A stretch of DNA of 13,487 nt from CAYRIF01 sp964424205. GTDB lineage: Bacteria; Bacteroidota; Bacteroidia; Cytophagales; Cyclobacteriaceae. The stretch lies in contig CAYRIF010000078.1 in the NCBI GenBank assembly GCA_964424205.1, positions 1 through 13,487 of the forward strand, written 5' to 3'. Shown here piece by piece: positions 6,667 through 12,900 of this stretch. The notes beneath the pieces are model-generated. The model saw only the letters and a list, made by a program, of their open reading frames with translations, was not told where the DNA came from and ran no database searches. A program made the translations under genes and the position numbers. Within the stretch, counting starts at the first letter, position 1. Every line of letters begins with the position of its first letter.

Positions 6667-7986
6667 CTATTGCTGACTTAAAAACCAATCAGTATTTTCA
6701 GCGCCTCCACTTTCAGCCCACTTTTTTAGATTTGGGTATGATGATAAAATTGAAACCCCTTCCTTAGTAGGTTGAAAAGTGCTATTTGATTCATTTGTTC
6801 CCCATATTTCTATTGCCCAAGGAATATTTTTACTGTTTCTATACCAATATTTATTGGTAAAAGTTGATACGTCAGTACCAGTTCCAAATAATGATAAATC
6901 GGCAGCACTTGTTGGGATACCATCAACAGTATGTATCTCATGTCCTCTCTTCCCGTCTTCACATATAAAAAGGTCTAAATGAATCCCTTGATGTATTTCT
7001 TCTTCCACATTTTTTAGATCCACCCTAAAGCTCACGGTAGTTTTTTCATCTTTTGAAAATTGAGATAAGTCTTCTATTATTGAAATGGTATTGGCAATTT
7101 CTGATTCTATTTTGATGTTTGAGTGGCTTGATTCGATAATGGTTATATCTCCTACAAGTGGCGAGAATATAATCCTGCCAGTACTTAGGTCAGAGTTTTG
7201 CAATAGCTGCAACATTAATGCAGTCTGTTTGTCACTGCCAATATTTTCTATTGTTAAATCATACCGCATTTCAGCGGCTTTGCCACGTGCATCGGTAGTG
7301 ATATGACATACCGAAGAAGTTACCAAGTCATTGAAATCATCATCACCTTTGTTTGGCCAAGTATCTTCGAAAGCGTGGTAAGTCGCTCCAGCATAAGGCT
7401 CCCGTGTTACAAATGCTTTGGTGGCATCTTGTGGAAATGCATCCCAATCATTTTGCACGCCATCACTATCATCATCGTTTACCCCTGTTTTATAGGAATA
7501 AGAGGCAATATCAGATACTAAGAACACTATCTTCCATTTATCGGTCGGTTTTGCAATGCTCATTTCATCATCTGTTAGTGGACAGTTGATTTTTATAAAG
7601 TCCAAAGTAGTAGGTGTTTTGATATGAAAATTTGCTTTGCCGTCTTTGATGATTCGCCTCATGATGAACGTTCCTTCGTTGCTTAATATATCAATTGGAA
7701 GTCCCTCGTAGTTTTCTAATGACTGTCCTGCAGGAATTTTGATTTCTAATTCGAAGTCAAATTCTTCGGAAGTAGCCCAGTTAAAATCACTAGGAATATT
7801 CATATTGTCTAGTGCTGTTAAATCAATAGGCTTCGGATTTTCTGACGGCGTACAGCCAGTAAATGTGATGGCAATAAAATAAGCCAGAATAATTAATATG
7901 ACATACTGTAAGAATTCGCTGCTAAGGGCTTTGTCAAGAATTTTTAGCAGTAATGGTTTTTTTTCTGTTTCGTCTGCGTTGTTCAT
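6667..7986 (-). CDS. LruC-domain (DUF4842-type) surface lipoprotein
   Basis: This 439-residue protein is predicted to be exported. A basic N-terminal stretch is followed by a hydrophobic segment (about 27-43) ending in FTGC, a plausible lipobox with Cys45 as the lipidated residue. The n-region is unusually long, so a non-cleaved anchor is the alternative. After a beta-rich region (about 60-165) comes a calcium-binding, thrombospondin type 3-like stretch NDDDSDGVQNDWDAFPQD (170-187). The LruC domain follows, with YAGATYHAFEDTWPNKGDDDFND (198-220) and the typical ending YPNLKKWAES (417-426). The name comes from a Leptospira outer-membrane lipoprotein; the molecular role is unknown. On minus, ATGGCAT (8012-8006) can pair with ATACCAT (7991-7985, one G-U pair), which would bury the start codon. 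Confidence 0.87.
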   Translation of the reverse strand: MNNADETEKKPLLLKILDKALSSEFLQYVILIILAYFIAITFTGCTPSENPKPIDLTALDNMNIPSDFNWATSEEFDFELEIKIPAGQSLENYEGLPIDILSNEGTFIMRRIIKDGKANFHIKTPTTLDFIKINCPLTDDEMSIAKPTDKWKIVFLVSDIASYSYKTGVNDDDSDGVQNDWDAFPQDATKAFVTREPYAGATYHAFEDTWPNKGDDDFNDLVTSSVCHITTDARGKAAEMRYDLTIENIGSDKQTALMLQLLQNSDLSTGRIIFSPLVGDITIIESSHSNIKIESEIANTISIIEDLSQFSKDEKTTVSFRVDLKNVEEEIHQGIHLDLFICEDGKRGHEIHTVDGIPTSAADLSLFGTGTDVSTFTNKYWYRNSKNIPWAIEIWGTNESNSTFQPTKEGVSILSSYPNLKKWAESGGAENTDWFLSQQ

Positions 7987-8234
7987 GGTATGCTAGTTTA
8001 GTTGTATGCCATAAACAATTCAATTTACTGACCAAACTATGGAATAGGCGTTTTTAGAGAATACGGATAGGTTTTTGATAATAGAATGTCCCAAATTGGG
8101 AGATAGGTTTTATTTTGGAAGGATATTTTGTTGTTGGGAAACGACTAATGCCATTTTATTTTTAAAATGGTATAACAGGTTTTCTTTCTACACCGAAGCC
8201 TCGGCGTAGGGGTAAAATCTACAAGGTTTTTCTA
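7987..8234. other. Gene-free gap rich in short palindromes
   Basis: I see no gene in these 248 bases. They hold a 13-base palindrome TCCCAAATTGGGA (8089-8101) lying between two exact copies of GATAGGTTTT (8066-8075 and 8102-8111). They also hold an AT-rich dyad (8148-8173; perfect core CCATTTTA-TTTT-TAAAATGG at 8151-8170) and the rocD hairpin listed separately. A promoter for the minus-strand LruC-domain gene must lie here, but I could not find a convincing one. Confidence 0.5.
8188..8209 (-). terminator. Hairpin after rocD, probable terminator or transcript-end structure
   Basis: On the minus strand CTACGCCGA (8209-8201) pairs with TCGGTGTAG (8196-8188) around a GGCT loop, 25 bases after the rocD stop. 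One position is G-U on the minus-strand RNA but would be an A-C mismatch on the plus-strand RNA, so the structure suits the rocD transcript. No U run follows (AAAGAAAA), so it may protect the 3' end rather than terminate; the AT dyad at 8148-8173 lies further downstream. Confidence 0.5.
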
Positions 8235-9467
8235 CTAAAACTCCGAAATAGTCCGCTCAATAATATCACAACAGTCATGCAATTGCTCCTCGGTCATCAC
8301 TAGTGGCGGTGCAAAGCGAATGATATTGCCATGTGTCGGTTTGGCGAGGAGTCCGTTGTCTCTTAGTTTCAAACAAATATTCCATGCGGTAGTACTCTCG
8401 GGGGTGTCGTTAATCATAATGGCATTCAATAAGCCCTTGCCTCTCACAGCATTTACTAAATCAGATTTTTCAATAAGCTTATTTATTCTATCTCTGAAAA
8501 TCTCTCCGAGGTATTGCGCGTTTTCTGCTAATTTTTCTTCTTTAACTACCTCTAGTGAGGCGATGGCAACTTGACAAGCCAGCGGATTGCCACCAAAGGT
8601 GCTGCCGTGTTGTCCTGGGCCAATGACACCCATGATTTTTTTATCTGCCAAAACTGCGGAGACAGGAAATACGCCTCCAGACAATGCTTTACCTAATATC
8701 AAAATATCTGGTTTCAAATTTTCATGGTCGCACGCCAATATTTTTCCCGTTCGAGCTATTCCTGTTTGTACTTCATCGGCAATAAATAGCACATTTTTTT
8801 CTCTACACAAGGCTGCTGCTTTGGTGAGGTATCCTTCATCTGGCACAAAAACACCTGCCTCACCTTGAATAGGCTCCACTAAAAAACCTGCTACGTTTGG
8901 GTCTTCCAAAGCCTTACTCAGTGCACCAAGGTCATTATGATTGATTTTCACAAATCCAGGGGTGAAAGGACCATAATTCCCATAAGCATCTGGGTCGTTA
9001 GAGAATGAAACAACAGCAATGGTCCGTCCATGAAAATTGTCATTACAAACAATTATTTTTGCTTGATTTTCTGCTATTTTCTTTTTTTCATAGCCCCATT
9101 TACGGCAAATCTTGATGGCGGTTTCGACACCTTCTACCCCAGTATTCATGGGCAATACCATGTCAAACCCAAAATACTCAGTGATATATTTTTCATAGAC
9201 ACCTAATATATCATTATGGAAAGCCCTTGAGGTTAATGTTAAGGTTTGTGCTTGCGCTTTTAGGGCAGCAACAATTTTTGGATGGCAATGTCCTTGATTA
9301 ACAGCACTATACGCAGAAAGAAAATCATAGTATTTCTTGCCTTCCACATCCCAAACAAAGACGCCTTCGCCTTTAGCCAATACTACTGGGAGTGGATGAT
9401 AGTTGTGTGCGCCATGTTTTTCTTCTAATGCTATTGCCGCACTGCTTGTTTTTGTTGCCTCCATCAT
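8235..9467 (-). CDS. rocD: Ornithine aminotransferase (ornithine--oxo-acid transaminase)
   Basis: A PLP-dependent class III aminotransferase of 410 residues. It converts L-ornithine and 2-oxoglutarate to glutamate 5-semialdehyde and glutamate, linking arginine breakdown to proline and glutamate. Seen in the protein are SAYSAVNQGHCHPKI (51-65), a signature that separates OAT from acetylornithine aminotransferase; NTGVEGVETAIK (108-119) for cofactor phosphate; FHGRT (145-149); the PLP-nitrogen Asp in DEVQTG (231-236); Lys260 in LGKALSGG as the Schiff-base lysine; and HGSTFGGNP (287-295). The start is ATG at 9465-9467 (minus), directly followed by a second ATG. An upstream in-frame TTG at 9570-9572 would add 35 unrelated residues and overlap the divergent small gene, so it is rejected. 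No ROC-pathway partner is visible nearby. Confidence 0.95.
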   Translation of the reverse strand: MMEATKTSSAAIALEEKHGAHNYHPLPVVLAKGEGVFVWDVEGKKYYDFLSAYSAVNQGHCHPKIVAALKAQAQTLTLTSRAFHNDILGVYEKYITEYFGFDMVLPMNTGVEGVETAIKICRKWGYEKKKIAENQAKIIVCNDNFHGRTIAVVSFSNDPDAYGNYGPFTPGFVKINHNDLGALSKALEDPNVAGFLVEPIQGEAGVFVPDEGYLTKAAALCREKNVLFIADEVQTGIARTGKILACDHENLKPDILILGKALSGGVFPVSAVLADKKIMGVIGPGQHGSTFGGNPLACQVAIASLEVVKEEKLAENAQYLGEIFRDRINKLIEKSDLVNAVRGKGLLNAIMINDTPESTTAWNICLKLRDNGLLAKPTHGNIIRFAPPLVMTEEQLHDCCDIIERTISEF

Positions 9468-9526
9468 AATTTTGGGTTTATTATTATATAAGATTGTAAA
9501 TCTAGTAAAAGCATCGCATTCTATAT

Positions 9527-9534
9527 TATTTTTG
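9527..9534 (+). promoter_or_regulatory. Possible -7 element for the DUF5522 gene
   Basis: TATTTTTG matches the Bacteroidota TAnnTTTG consensus exactly and ends 9 bases before the ATG at 9544, so the mRNA would have almost no leader. No TTG lies at the usual distance upstream (the nearest, 9494-9496, is about 10 bases too far), so support is weak. Confidence 0.3.
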
Positions 9535-9543
9535 CTTGTAAAT

Positions 9544-9714
9544 ATGGAGGACAGCGTTACACCACTTGTCAAAGGGGATTATTATATTGAAAATGGTCTG
9601 ATGGTATTTACCGAGCAGTACCATTTGAAAAGAGGCTTTTGCTGTAAAAATGATTGTAGGCACTGTCCTTATCGAGCAACACTTCCCAAAGGTTTCAAAC
9701 CTTTGGGAAGTTAG
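9544..9714 (+). CDS. DUF5522 small cysteine-rich protein with a palindrome-encoded tail
   Basis: A 56-residue protein starting at the ATG at 9544. Its core, YYIENGLMVFTEQYHLKRGF (13-32) followed by CCKNDCRHCPY (33-43), matches the DUF5522 family of tiny bacterial proteins, also found in eukaryotes. Cys33, Cys34, Cys38, His40 and Cys41 could bind zinc or a metal cluster; the function is unknown. Family members usually end shortly after HCPYG. Here residues 46-56 (TLPKGFKPLGS) are encoded by a perfect palindrome at 9681-9711 and look like a later addition. The frame extends upstream of 9544, but that part lies opposite rocD and lacks family similarity. The gene diverges from rocD across 76 bases, so shared regulation is possible but unproven. 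Confidence 0.85.
   Translation: MEDSVTPLVKGDYYIENGLMVFTEQYHLKRGFCCKNDCRHCPYRATLPKGFKPLGS
9681..9711. repeat. Perfect 31-base palindrome overlapping the end of the DUF5522 gene
   Basis: ACTTCCCAAAGGTTT (9681-9695) and AAACCTTTGGGAAGT (9697-9711) are exact inverse complements around a single C at 9696. The palindrome ends exactly before the stop codon at 9712-9714 and encodes the protein's last 11 residues. Such a perfect 15-base-pair arm is typical of dispersed palindromic (REP-like) elements. From memory, this sequence type recurs in some Bacteroidota genomes, but one copy in this window cannot prove it. In RNA it would form a very stable hairpin and may protect or end the message, although no U run follows. 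Confidence 0.85.
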
Positions 9715-9732
9715 AGAAATTTTATTGAAATA

Positions 9733-9777
9733 TACTCTTTGGTTTGTGTCTCCATAAACCAAAGTGTAAACACTTTT
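9733..9777. repeat. Composite inverted repeat with two competing hairpins
   Basis: Bases 9733-9745 pair with 9756-9768 (12 pairs with one T-T mismatch; core CTTTGGTTT with AAACCAAAG) around a 10-base loop. The right arm also contains AAAGTGT (9761-9767), which pairs perfectly with ACACTTT (9770-9776). The two hairpins use the same bases and cannot form together. The unit lies 21 bases after the 31-base palindrome, and a third small dyad ACCTGA-GGGT-TCAGGT follows at 9832-9847. Together they make the 9715-9890 gap look like a cluster of palindromic repeats; no gene is visible in it. Confidence 0.6.
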
Positions 9778-9893
9778 AAAACATGGTGCCTCTTTGTAAA
9801 AGAAGTAAAACCTTAACACAACAGCATTGAGACCTGAGGGTTCAGGTTCTTAATAGATTGACCAAAAATTTATTGAAATATTTATCCCCAGCA

Positions 9894-9925
9894 CTTGTTA
9901 AAGAGAGAAAAGCTTACGATATTTG
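9894..9925 (+). promoter_or_regulatory. Bacteroidota-type promoter for rpmB-rpmG-DUF4295
   Basis: CTTG at 9894-9897 and GATATTTG at 9918-9925 resemble the -33 TTTG and -7 TAnnTTTG elements, with a 20-base spacer that fits the known range. The start of transcription would be near 9931-9933, giving a leader of about 35 bases before the rpmB ATG. Confidence 0.45.
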
Positions 9926-9965
9926 CGAACTCTTTTTAAAAAATTAGATACTAAGTAAAAGAATT

Positions 9966-10205
9966 ATGGCTAGAGTTTGTGAAATTTCAGGGAAAAGGAC
10001 AATTTCTGGGAACAATGTTTCTCACGCAAATAACAGAACAAGAAGGAAGTTTTATCCAAACCTTCAGAAAAAAAGGTTCTATATTCCTGAAGAGGGCAAG
10101 TGGATTACTTTGAAAGTATCTACTTCAGTGATTAGAACGATTAATAAAAACGGAATATCAAGTGTTTTGAAAAAAGCCAGACAACAAGGAAATACACTTG
10201 TTTAA
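9966..10205 (+). CDS. rpmB: 50S ribosomal protein L28 (bL28)
   Basis: A 79-residue basic protein of the large ribosomal subunit, full length for Bacteroidota. It begins MARVCEISGKRTISGNNVSH and contains NNRTRRKFYPNLQKKRF, VSTSVIRTINKNG and a short C-terminus, all typical of L28. Only Cys5 remains of the zinc-ribbon CxxC pairs seen in zinc-binding L28, so this is the zinc-independent form. It is first in a three-gene ribosomal operon, 33 bases before rpmG. Confidence 0.98.
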   Translation: MARVCEISGKRTISGNNVSHANNRTRRKFYPNLQKKRFYIPEEGKWITLKVSTSVIRTINKNGISSVLKKARQQGNTLV

Positions 10206-10238
10206 GGTCGCACTTATCAATAATTAACATGTAATAAA

Positions 10239-10421
10239 ATGGCTAAAAAAGGCAATAGAATTCAGGTAATAATGGAATGCACAGAGCATAAAGCGACAGG
10301 CATGCCAGGTACTTCAAGGTATATCACTACCAAAAATAGAAAAAATACGGCGGATAGATTGGAACTCAAAAAGTACAATCCTGTCTTGAAAAAATATACT
10401 GTTCACAAAGAAATTAAATAG
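10239..10421 (+). CDS. rpmG: 50S ribosomal protein L33 (bL33)
   Basis: A 60-residue basic protein with the family start MAKKGNRIQVIMECTEHK, then SRYITTKNRKNTADRLELKK and KKYNPVLKKYTVHKE, placing it in L33 near the ribosomal E site. It has a single Cys (14) rather than the four zinc cysteines, so it is the zinc-free version like its neighbour L28. The next gene starts 2 bases after the stop, indicating translational coupling. Confidence 0.98.
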   Translation: MAKKGNRIQVIMECTEHKATGMPGTSRYITTKNRKNTADRLELKKYNPVLKKYTVHKEIK

Positions 10422-10423
10422 TC

Positions 10424-10582
10424 ATGGCTAAAAAGGTAGTTGCAACCCTCCAGACTGGAGAAAAAAAAGTTTTCGTAAAAGTAATTAAAGCAATAAAATC
10501 ACCAACAACAGGTGCTTACTCTTTCAAAGAGGAAATCGTACCTGCTGCACAAGCGAAAGATGTTTTGGCTTCGGCTAAATAA
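10424..10582 (+). CDS. DUF4295 family small ribosome-associated protein (probably bL38)
   Basis: A 52-residue basic protein starting MAKKVVATLQTGEKK and containing KVIKAIKSPTTGAYSFKEEI and a C-terminal VLASAK. Family and position (directly after rpmG, before ftsY) are those of the Bacteroidota-specific DUF4295. From memory, the Flavobacterium johnsoniae ribosome structure showed a phylum-specific large-subunit protein named bL38, which I believe is this family; treat that link as likely, not shown here. The gene is very short and easy to miss. Its ATG lies 2 bases after the rpmG stop, and an intrinsic terminator follows at 10609. Confidence 0.93.
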   Translation: MAKKVVATLQTGEKKVFVKVIKAIKSPTTGAYSFKEEIVPAAQAKDVLASAK

Positions 10583-10608
10583 TTTTTCAAAAAAATATTT
10601 TAATTACT

Positions 10609-10631
10609 AAGTCCCTTTTGGGACTTTTTTT
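10609..10631 (+). terminator. Intrinsic terminator of the rpmB-rpmG-DUF4295 operon
   Basis: AAGTCCC (10609-10615), a TTTT loop and GGGACTT (10620-10626) form a perfect 7-pair stem that runs into seven T (10625-10631). It lies 26 bases after the DUF4295 stop and 39 bases before ftsY. ftsY therefore either has its own promoter in the short gap, which I could not identify, or is expressed by read-through. Confidence 0.88.
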
Positions 10632-10670
10632 GTGTATTTTCCACCCAAAATCTAAAAACATCACCTATCT

Positions 10671-11630
10671 ATGGCATTCTTTGGACTCTTTGATAAAAAC
10701 AAAAAGAAGGAATCACTTGATAAAGGTTTGCAAAAAACCAATCAGTCGTTCATGGCTAAAATCAGCAAGGCGGTCGCTGGAAAATCAAAAGTGGATGAGG
10801 AGGTTTTGGATGAGCTAGAAGAAATTTTGATTACTTCGGATGTGGGCGTGGATACAATGGTGAAAATTATTACGCGTATCGAGGAGAGAGTAGCCAAAGA
10901 TAAATATCTAAATGCGAGTGAACTTGATGCTATATTAAGAGAAGAGATAGCCGACCTTTTATCAGAAAATAATACAGAGGATTTAGAGGATTTTACAATT
11001 CCTGCGGGACATAAGCCGCATGTTATTTTAGTAGTGGGCGTCAATGGCGTTGGAAAAACGACCACCATCGGGAAACTTGCTGCGCAATTCAAGGCAAGGG
11101 ACAAGAAGGTAATACTGGGCGCTGCGGATACTTTCAGGGCAGCAGCAGTTGACCAGTTGAAATTATGGGGAGAGCGAGTTGATGTGCCTGTGGTATCACA
11201 TGGCATGAATACAGACCCTGCAGCGGTAGCATTTGATACAGTGAAACAGGGCGTTGAGCAAAAGGCTGATGTGGTTATCATTGATACGGCTGGTAGGTTG
11301 CACACCAAAATAAATTTGATGAATGAGCTTTCTAAAATAAAAAGAGTGGTTCAGAAATTTATTGAAGAAGCACCCCATGAGGTATTATTGGTTTTAGACG
11401 GTAGCACAGGACAGAATGCCATTATTCAGGCAGAGGCATTTACCAAAGCAACGGAAGTCACAGCGCTTGCCATCACCAAACTAGATGGTACTGCAAAAGG
11501 AGGCATGGTCATTGGTATTTCAGATAAATTCAAAATCCCAGTAAAATATATAGGGGTAGGGGAGCAGGTGGGTGATTTGCAGGTATTTAACAAAGTGGAT
11601 TTTGTAGATTCTTTGTTTAAAAAGGCTTAA
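10671..11630 (+). CDS. ftsY: Signal recognition particle receptor FtsY
   Basis: The 319-residue SRP GTPase docks SRP-ribosome complexes at the membrane for co-translational insertion. The N-terminal part is short (MAFFGLFDKNKKK plus an amphipathic helix) and lacks the long acidic A domain of E. coli, as usual in Bacteroidota. The N domain spans about 20-100 (LDELEEILITSDVG near 47-60). The G domain carries GVNGVGKT (123-130), DTFRAAAVDQL (153-163), DTAGR (205-209), TKLDG (269-273) and GVGEQVGDL (295-303), all intact. Many relatives have rimO after ftsY; here a riboswitch and metX follow. The only hairpin after the stop is a weak AT dyad at 11629-11642. Confidence 0.97.
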   Translation: MAFFGLFDKNKKKESLDKGLQKTNQSFMAKISKAVAGKSKVDEEVLDELEEILITSDVGVDTMVKIITRIEERVAKDKYLNASELDAILREEIADLLSENNTEDLEDFTIPAGHKPHVILVVGVNGVGKTTTIGKLAAQFKARDKKVILGAADTFRAAAVDQLKLWGERVDVPVVSHGMNTDPAAVAFDTVKQGVEQKADVVIIDTAGRLHTKINLMNELSKIKRVVQKFIEEAPHEVLLVLDGSTGQNAIIQAEAFTKATEVTALAITKLDGTAKGGMVIGISDKFKIPVKYIGVGEQVGDLQVFNKVDFVDSLFKKA

Positions 11631-11674
11631 ATATCAATATTTCTTACGCGATAATTTTTTTCAACCAACTTTTC

Positions 11675-11706
11675 TTGGAAGAGTAACACTTTCTTATATA
11701 TATTTA
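11675..11706 (+). promoter_or_regulatory. Candidate promoter for the SAM riboswitch-metX transcript
   Basis: TTGG at 11675-11678 and TATATTTA at 11699-11706 resemble the -33 and -7 elements of Bacteroidota promoters with a 20-base spacer; the last G of the -7 consensus is A. Transcription would begin near 11712, about 20 bases before the riboswitch. Confidence 0.4.
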
Positions 11707-11733
11707 CATGCTCAATTACAATAACCGTAGTTG

Positions 11734-11841
11734 ATTTATAAAGAAGAGGTGAGAGACAGGCTCGTTGACCCTCTGGCAACCAACCGACAAGGTAAGGTGC
11801 CAATTCCTGCCAATTCCGAAGTACGGGATGGAACTATAAAT
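11734..11841 (+). ncRNA. SAM-I (S-box) riboswitch upstream of metX
   Basis: The leader can be laid base for base against the S-box core. GAGGTGAGAGACAGGCTC followed by CTGGCAACC forms the P2 arm with its kink-turn. ACC-gacaa-GGT (11783 onward) forms P3, and GGTGCCAATTCCTG is the conserved J3/4 SAM-contacting strand. The P4 hairpin runs 11810-11818 with 11824-11831 (one bulged A, one G-U pair). Closing helix P1 is ATTTATA (11734-11740) with TATAAAT (11835-11841). It senses S-adenosylmethionine and would lower metX expression when SAM is high. No terminator follows: the P1 3' strand ends 8 bases before the metX ATG, so control is probably by hiding the initiation region rather than by attenuation. 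Confidence 0.93.
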
Positions 11842-11849
11842 TTATTGCG

Positions 11850-12878
11850 ATGAAATTATTCCAACATACAAATGACTTTAGTTTAGAATCAGGAAAAACC
11901 TTGAACGGTTTTCAGCTGGCGTACCAAACGTGGGGCGATTTTTCGAAGGACAAAAAAGTACTCTGGGTATGTCATGCCCTTACTGGAAATTCTGATGTTT
12001 TTGATTGGTGGGGAGATTTGTTTGGAGCAGGTAAACTTTTTGATCCCAATGAATATTTTATTGTTTGCTCAAATATTATCGGCTCATGTTATGGCAGTAC
12101 AGGTCCGGTTACAGAAGATGCTTCAGGATGTAAGTCATATTTGGATTTTCCGCAAGTGTCCACTAGAGATGCTGTCAATGCGCAGATAGCATTAGCGAAC
12201 CATCTGAATATTAAAAAAATAGAGTTGCTCATTGGAGGGTCTATTGGCGGACAGCAGGCTTTGGAGTGGTCTATTTTAAGACCTGAATTTGTTGAGCGTC
12301 AAGTGCTAATTGCGACAAACGCACGGCACTCATCATTTGGAATCGCCTTTAATGAATCGCAAAGAATGGCATTGACTGCTGATCCATCATTTTATGACAA
12401 GTCAGACAATGCAGGCCAAAATGGACTCAAGTGTGCTCGTTCGATTGCATTACTTTCTTATAGATCCTATGAAGGGTATGCCATCCGTCAGGTAGATGAT
12501 GCAGAGGCAATTGATAATTTTAAAGCCGCAAGTTATCAGCGGTATCAAGGAAAAAAACTGGTGGAACGATTTAATGCACATGCTTATTATTATTTGACAA
12601 AAATGATGGATGCGCACAATGTAGGTAGGGGAAGGAGCGGAGTGCGTAATGCACTCAAAAAAATCACCGCCAAAACCCTAGTGATTGGTATCTCATCAGA
12701 TTCGTTATTTCCTGTGCAAGAGCAAAAATACTTGGCTGAAAATATCAATGAGGCAAATTATGTCGAAGTAAATTCACCATTTGGACATGACGGATTTTTA
12801 ATAGAAACAGCACAACTAGAAAATATATTGAAGAAATTTATTCCTAATTTAGAAAAAAAAAGCGTGATAAATTTTTAA
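11850..12878 (+). CDS. metX: Homoserine O-acetyltransferase
   Basis: A 342-residue alpha/beta hydrolase-fold enzyme that moves an acyl group, normally acetyl from acetyl-CoA, to L-homoserine, the committed step of methionine synthesis. The catalytic triad is visible: nucleophile Ser131 in GGSIGGQQALEW (129-140), Asp284 in ISSDSLFP (281-288) and His313 in FGHDGFL (311-317). CHALTGNSDV (41-50) forms the oxyanion region, and NARHSSF (157-163) is typical of MetX. Acetyl rather than succinyl donor is inferred from family context; succinyl use by some MetX proteins cannot be excluded. It is governed by the SAM-I riboswitch immediately upstream and followed after 66 bases by a sulfhydrylase, which would use its product. 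Confidence 0.95.
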   Translation: MKLFQHTNDFSLESGKTLNGFQLAYQTWGDFSKDKKVLWVCHALTGNSDVFDWWGDLFGAGKLFDPNEYFIVCSNIIGSCYGSTGPVTEDASGCKSYLDFPQVSTRDAVNAQIALANHLNIKKIELLIGGSIGGQQALEWSILRPEFVERQVLIATNARHSSFGIAFNESQRMALTADPSFYDKSDNAGQNGLKCARSIALLSYRSYEGYAIRQVDDAEAIDNFKAASYQRYQGKKLVERFNAHAYYYLTKMMDAHNVGRGRSGVRNALKKITAKTLVIGISSDSLFPVQEQKYLAENINEANYVEVNSPFGHDGFLIETAQLENILKKFIPNLEKKSVINF

Positions 12879-12900
12879 CAAATCAAATACTGTCAGAAAA

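Noticed and set aside
7987..8234. tRNA or small structured RNA gene
   Set aside because: No cloverleaf, T-arm motif or CCA end is present; the dyads are short and separate.
9403..9543. Upstream extension of the DUF5522 gene
   Set aside because: It lies antisense to the rocD start, shows no family similarity, and an ATG at 9544 immediately precedes the conserved region.
9468..9572. An extra 35 residues at the rocD N-terminus from a TTG start
   Set aside because: The added residues do not resemble ornithine aminotransferase and would overlap the divergent DUF5522 gene; two ATG codons at 9462-9467 give the normal length.
9526..9819. Minus-strand 97-codon reading frame across the palindrome cluster
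   Set aside because: It is antisense to the DUF5522 gene, runs through the inverted repeats and shows no recognisable protein features.
9681..9848. CRISPR array
   Set aside because: The inverted repeats differ from each other and do not recur at regular spacing; there are no spacers and no cas genes.
10742..11308. Minus-strand 188-codon reading frame opposite ftsY
   Set aside because: It is Ser-rich, low-complexity antisense of a well-conserved gene and shows no domain.
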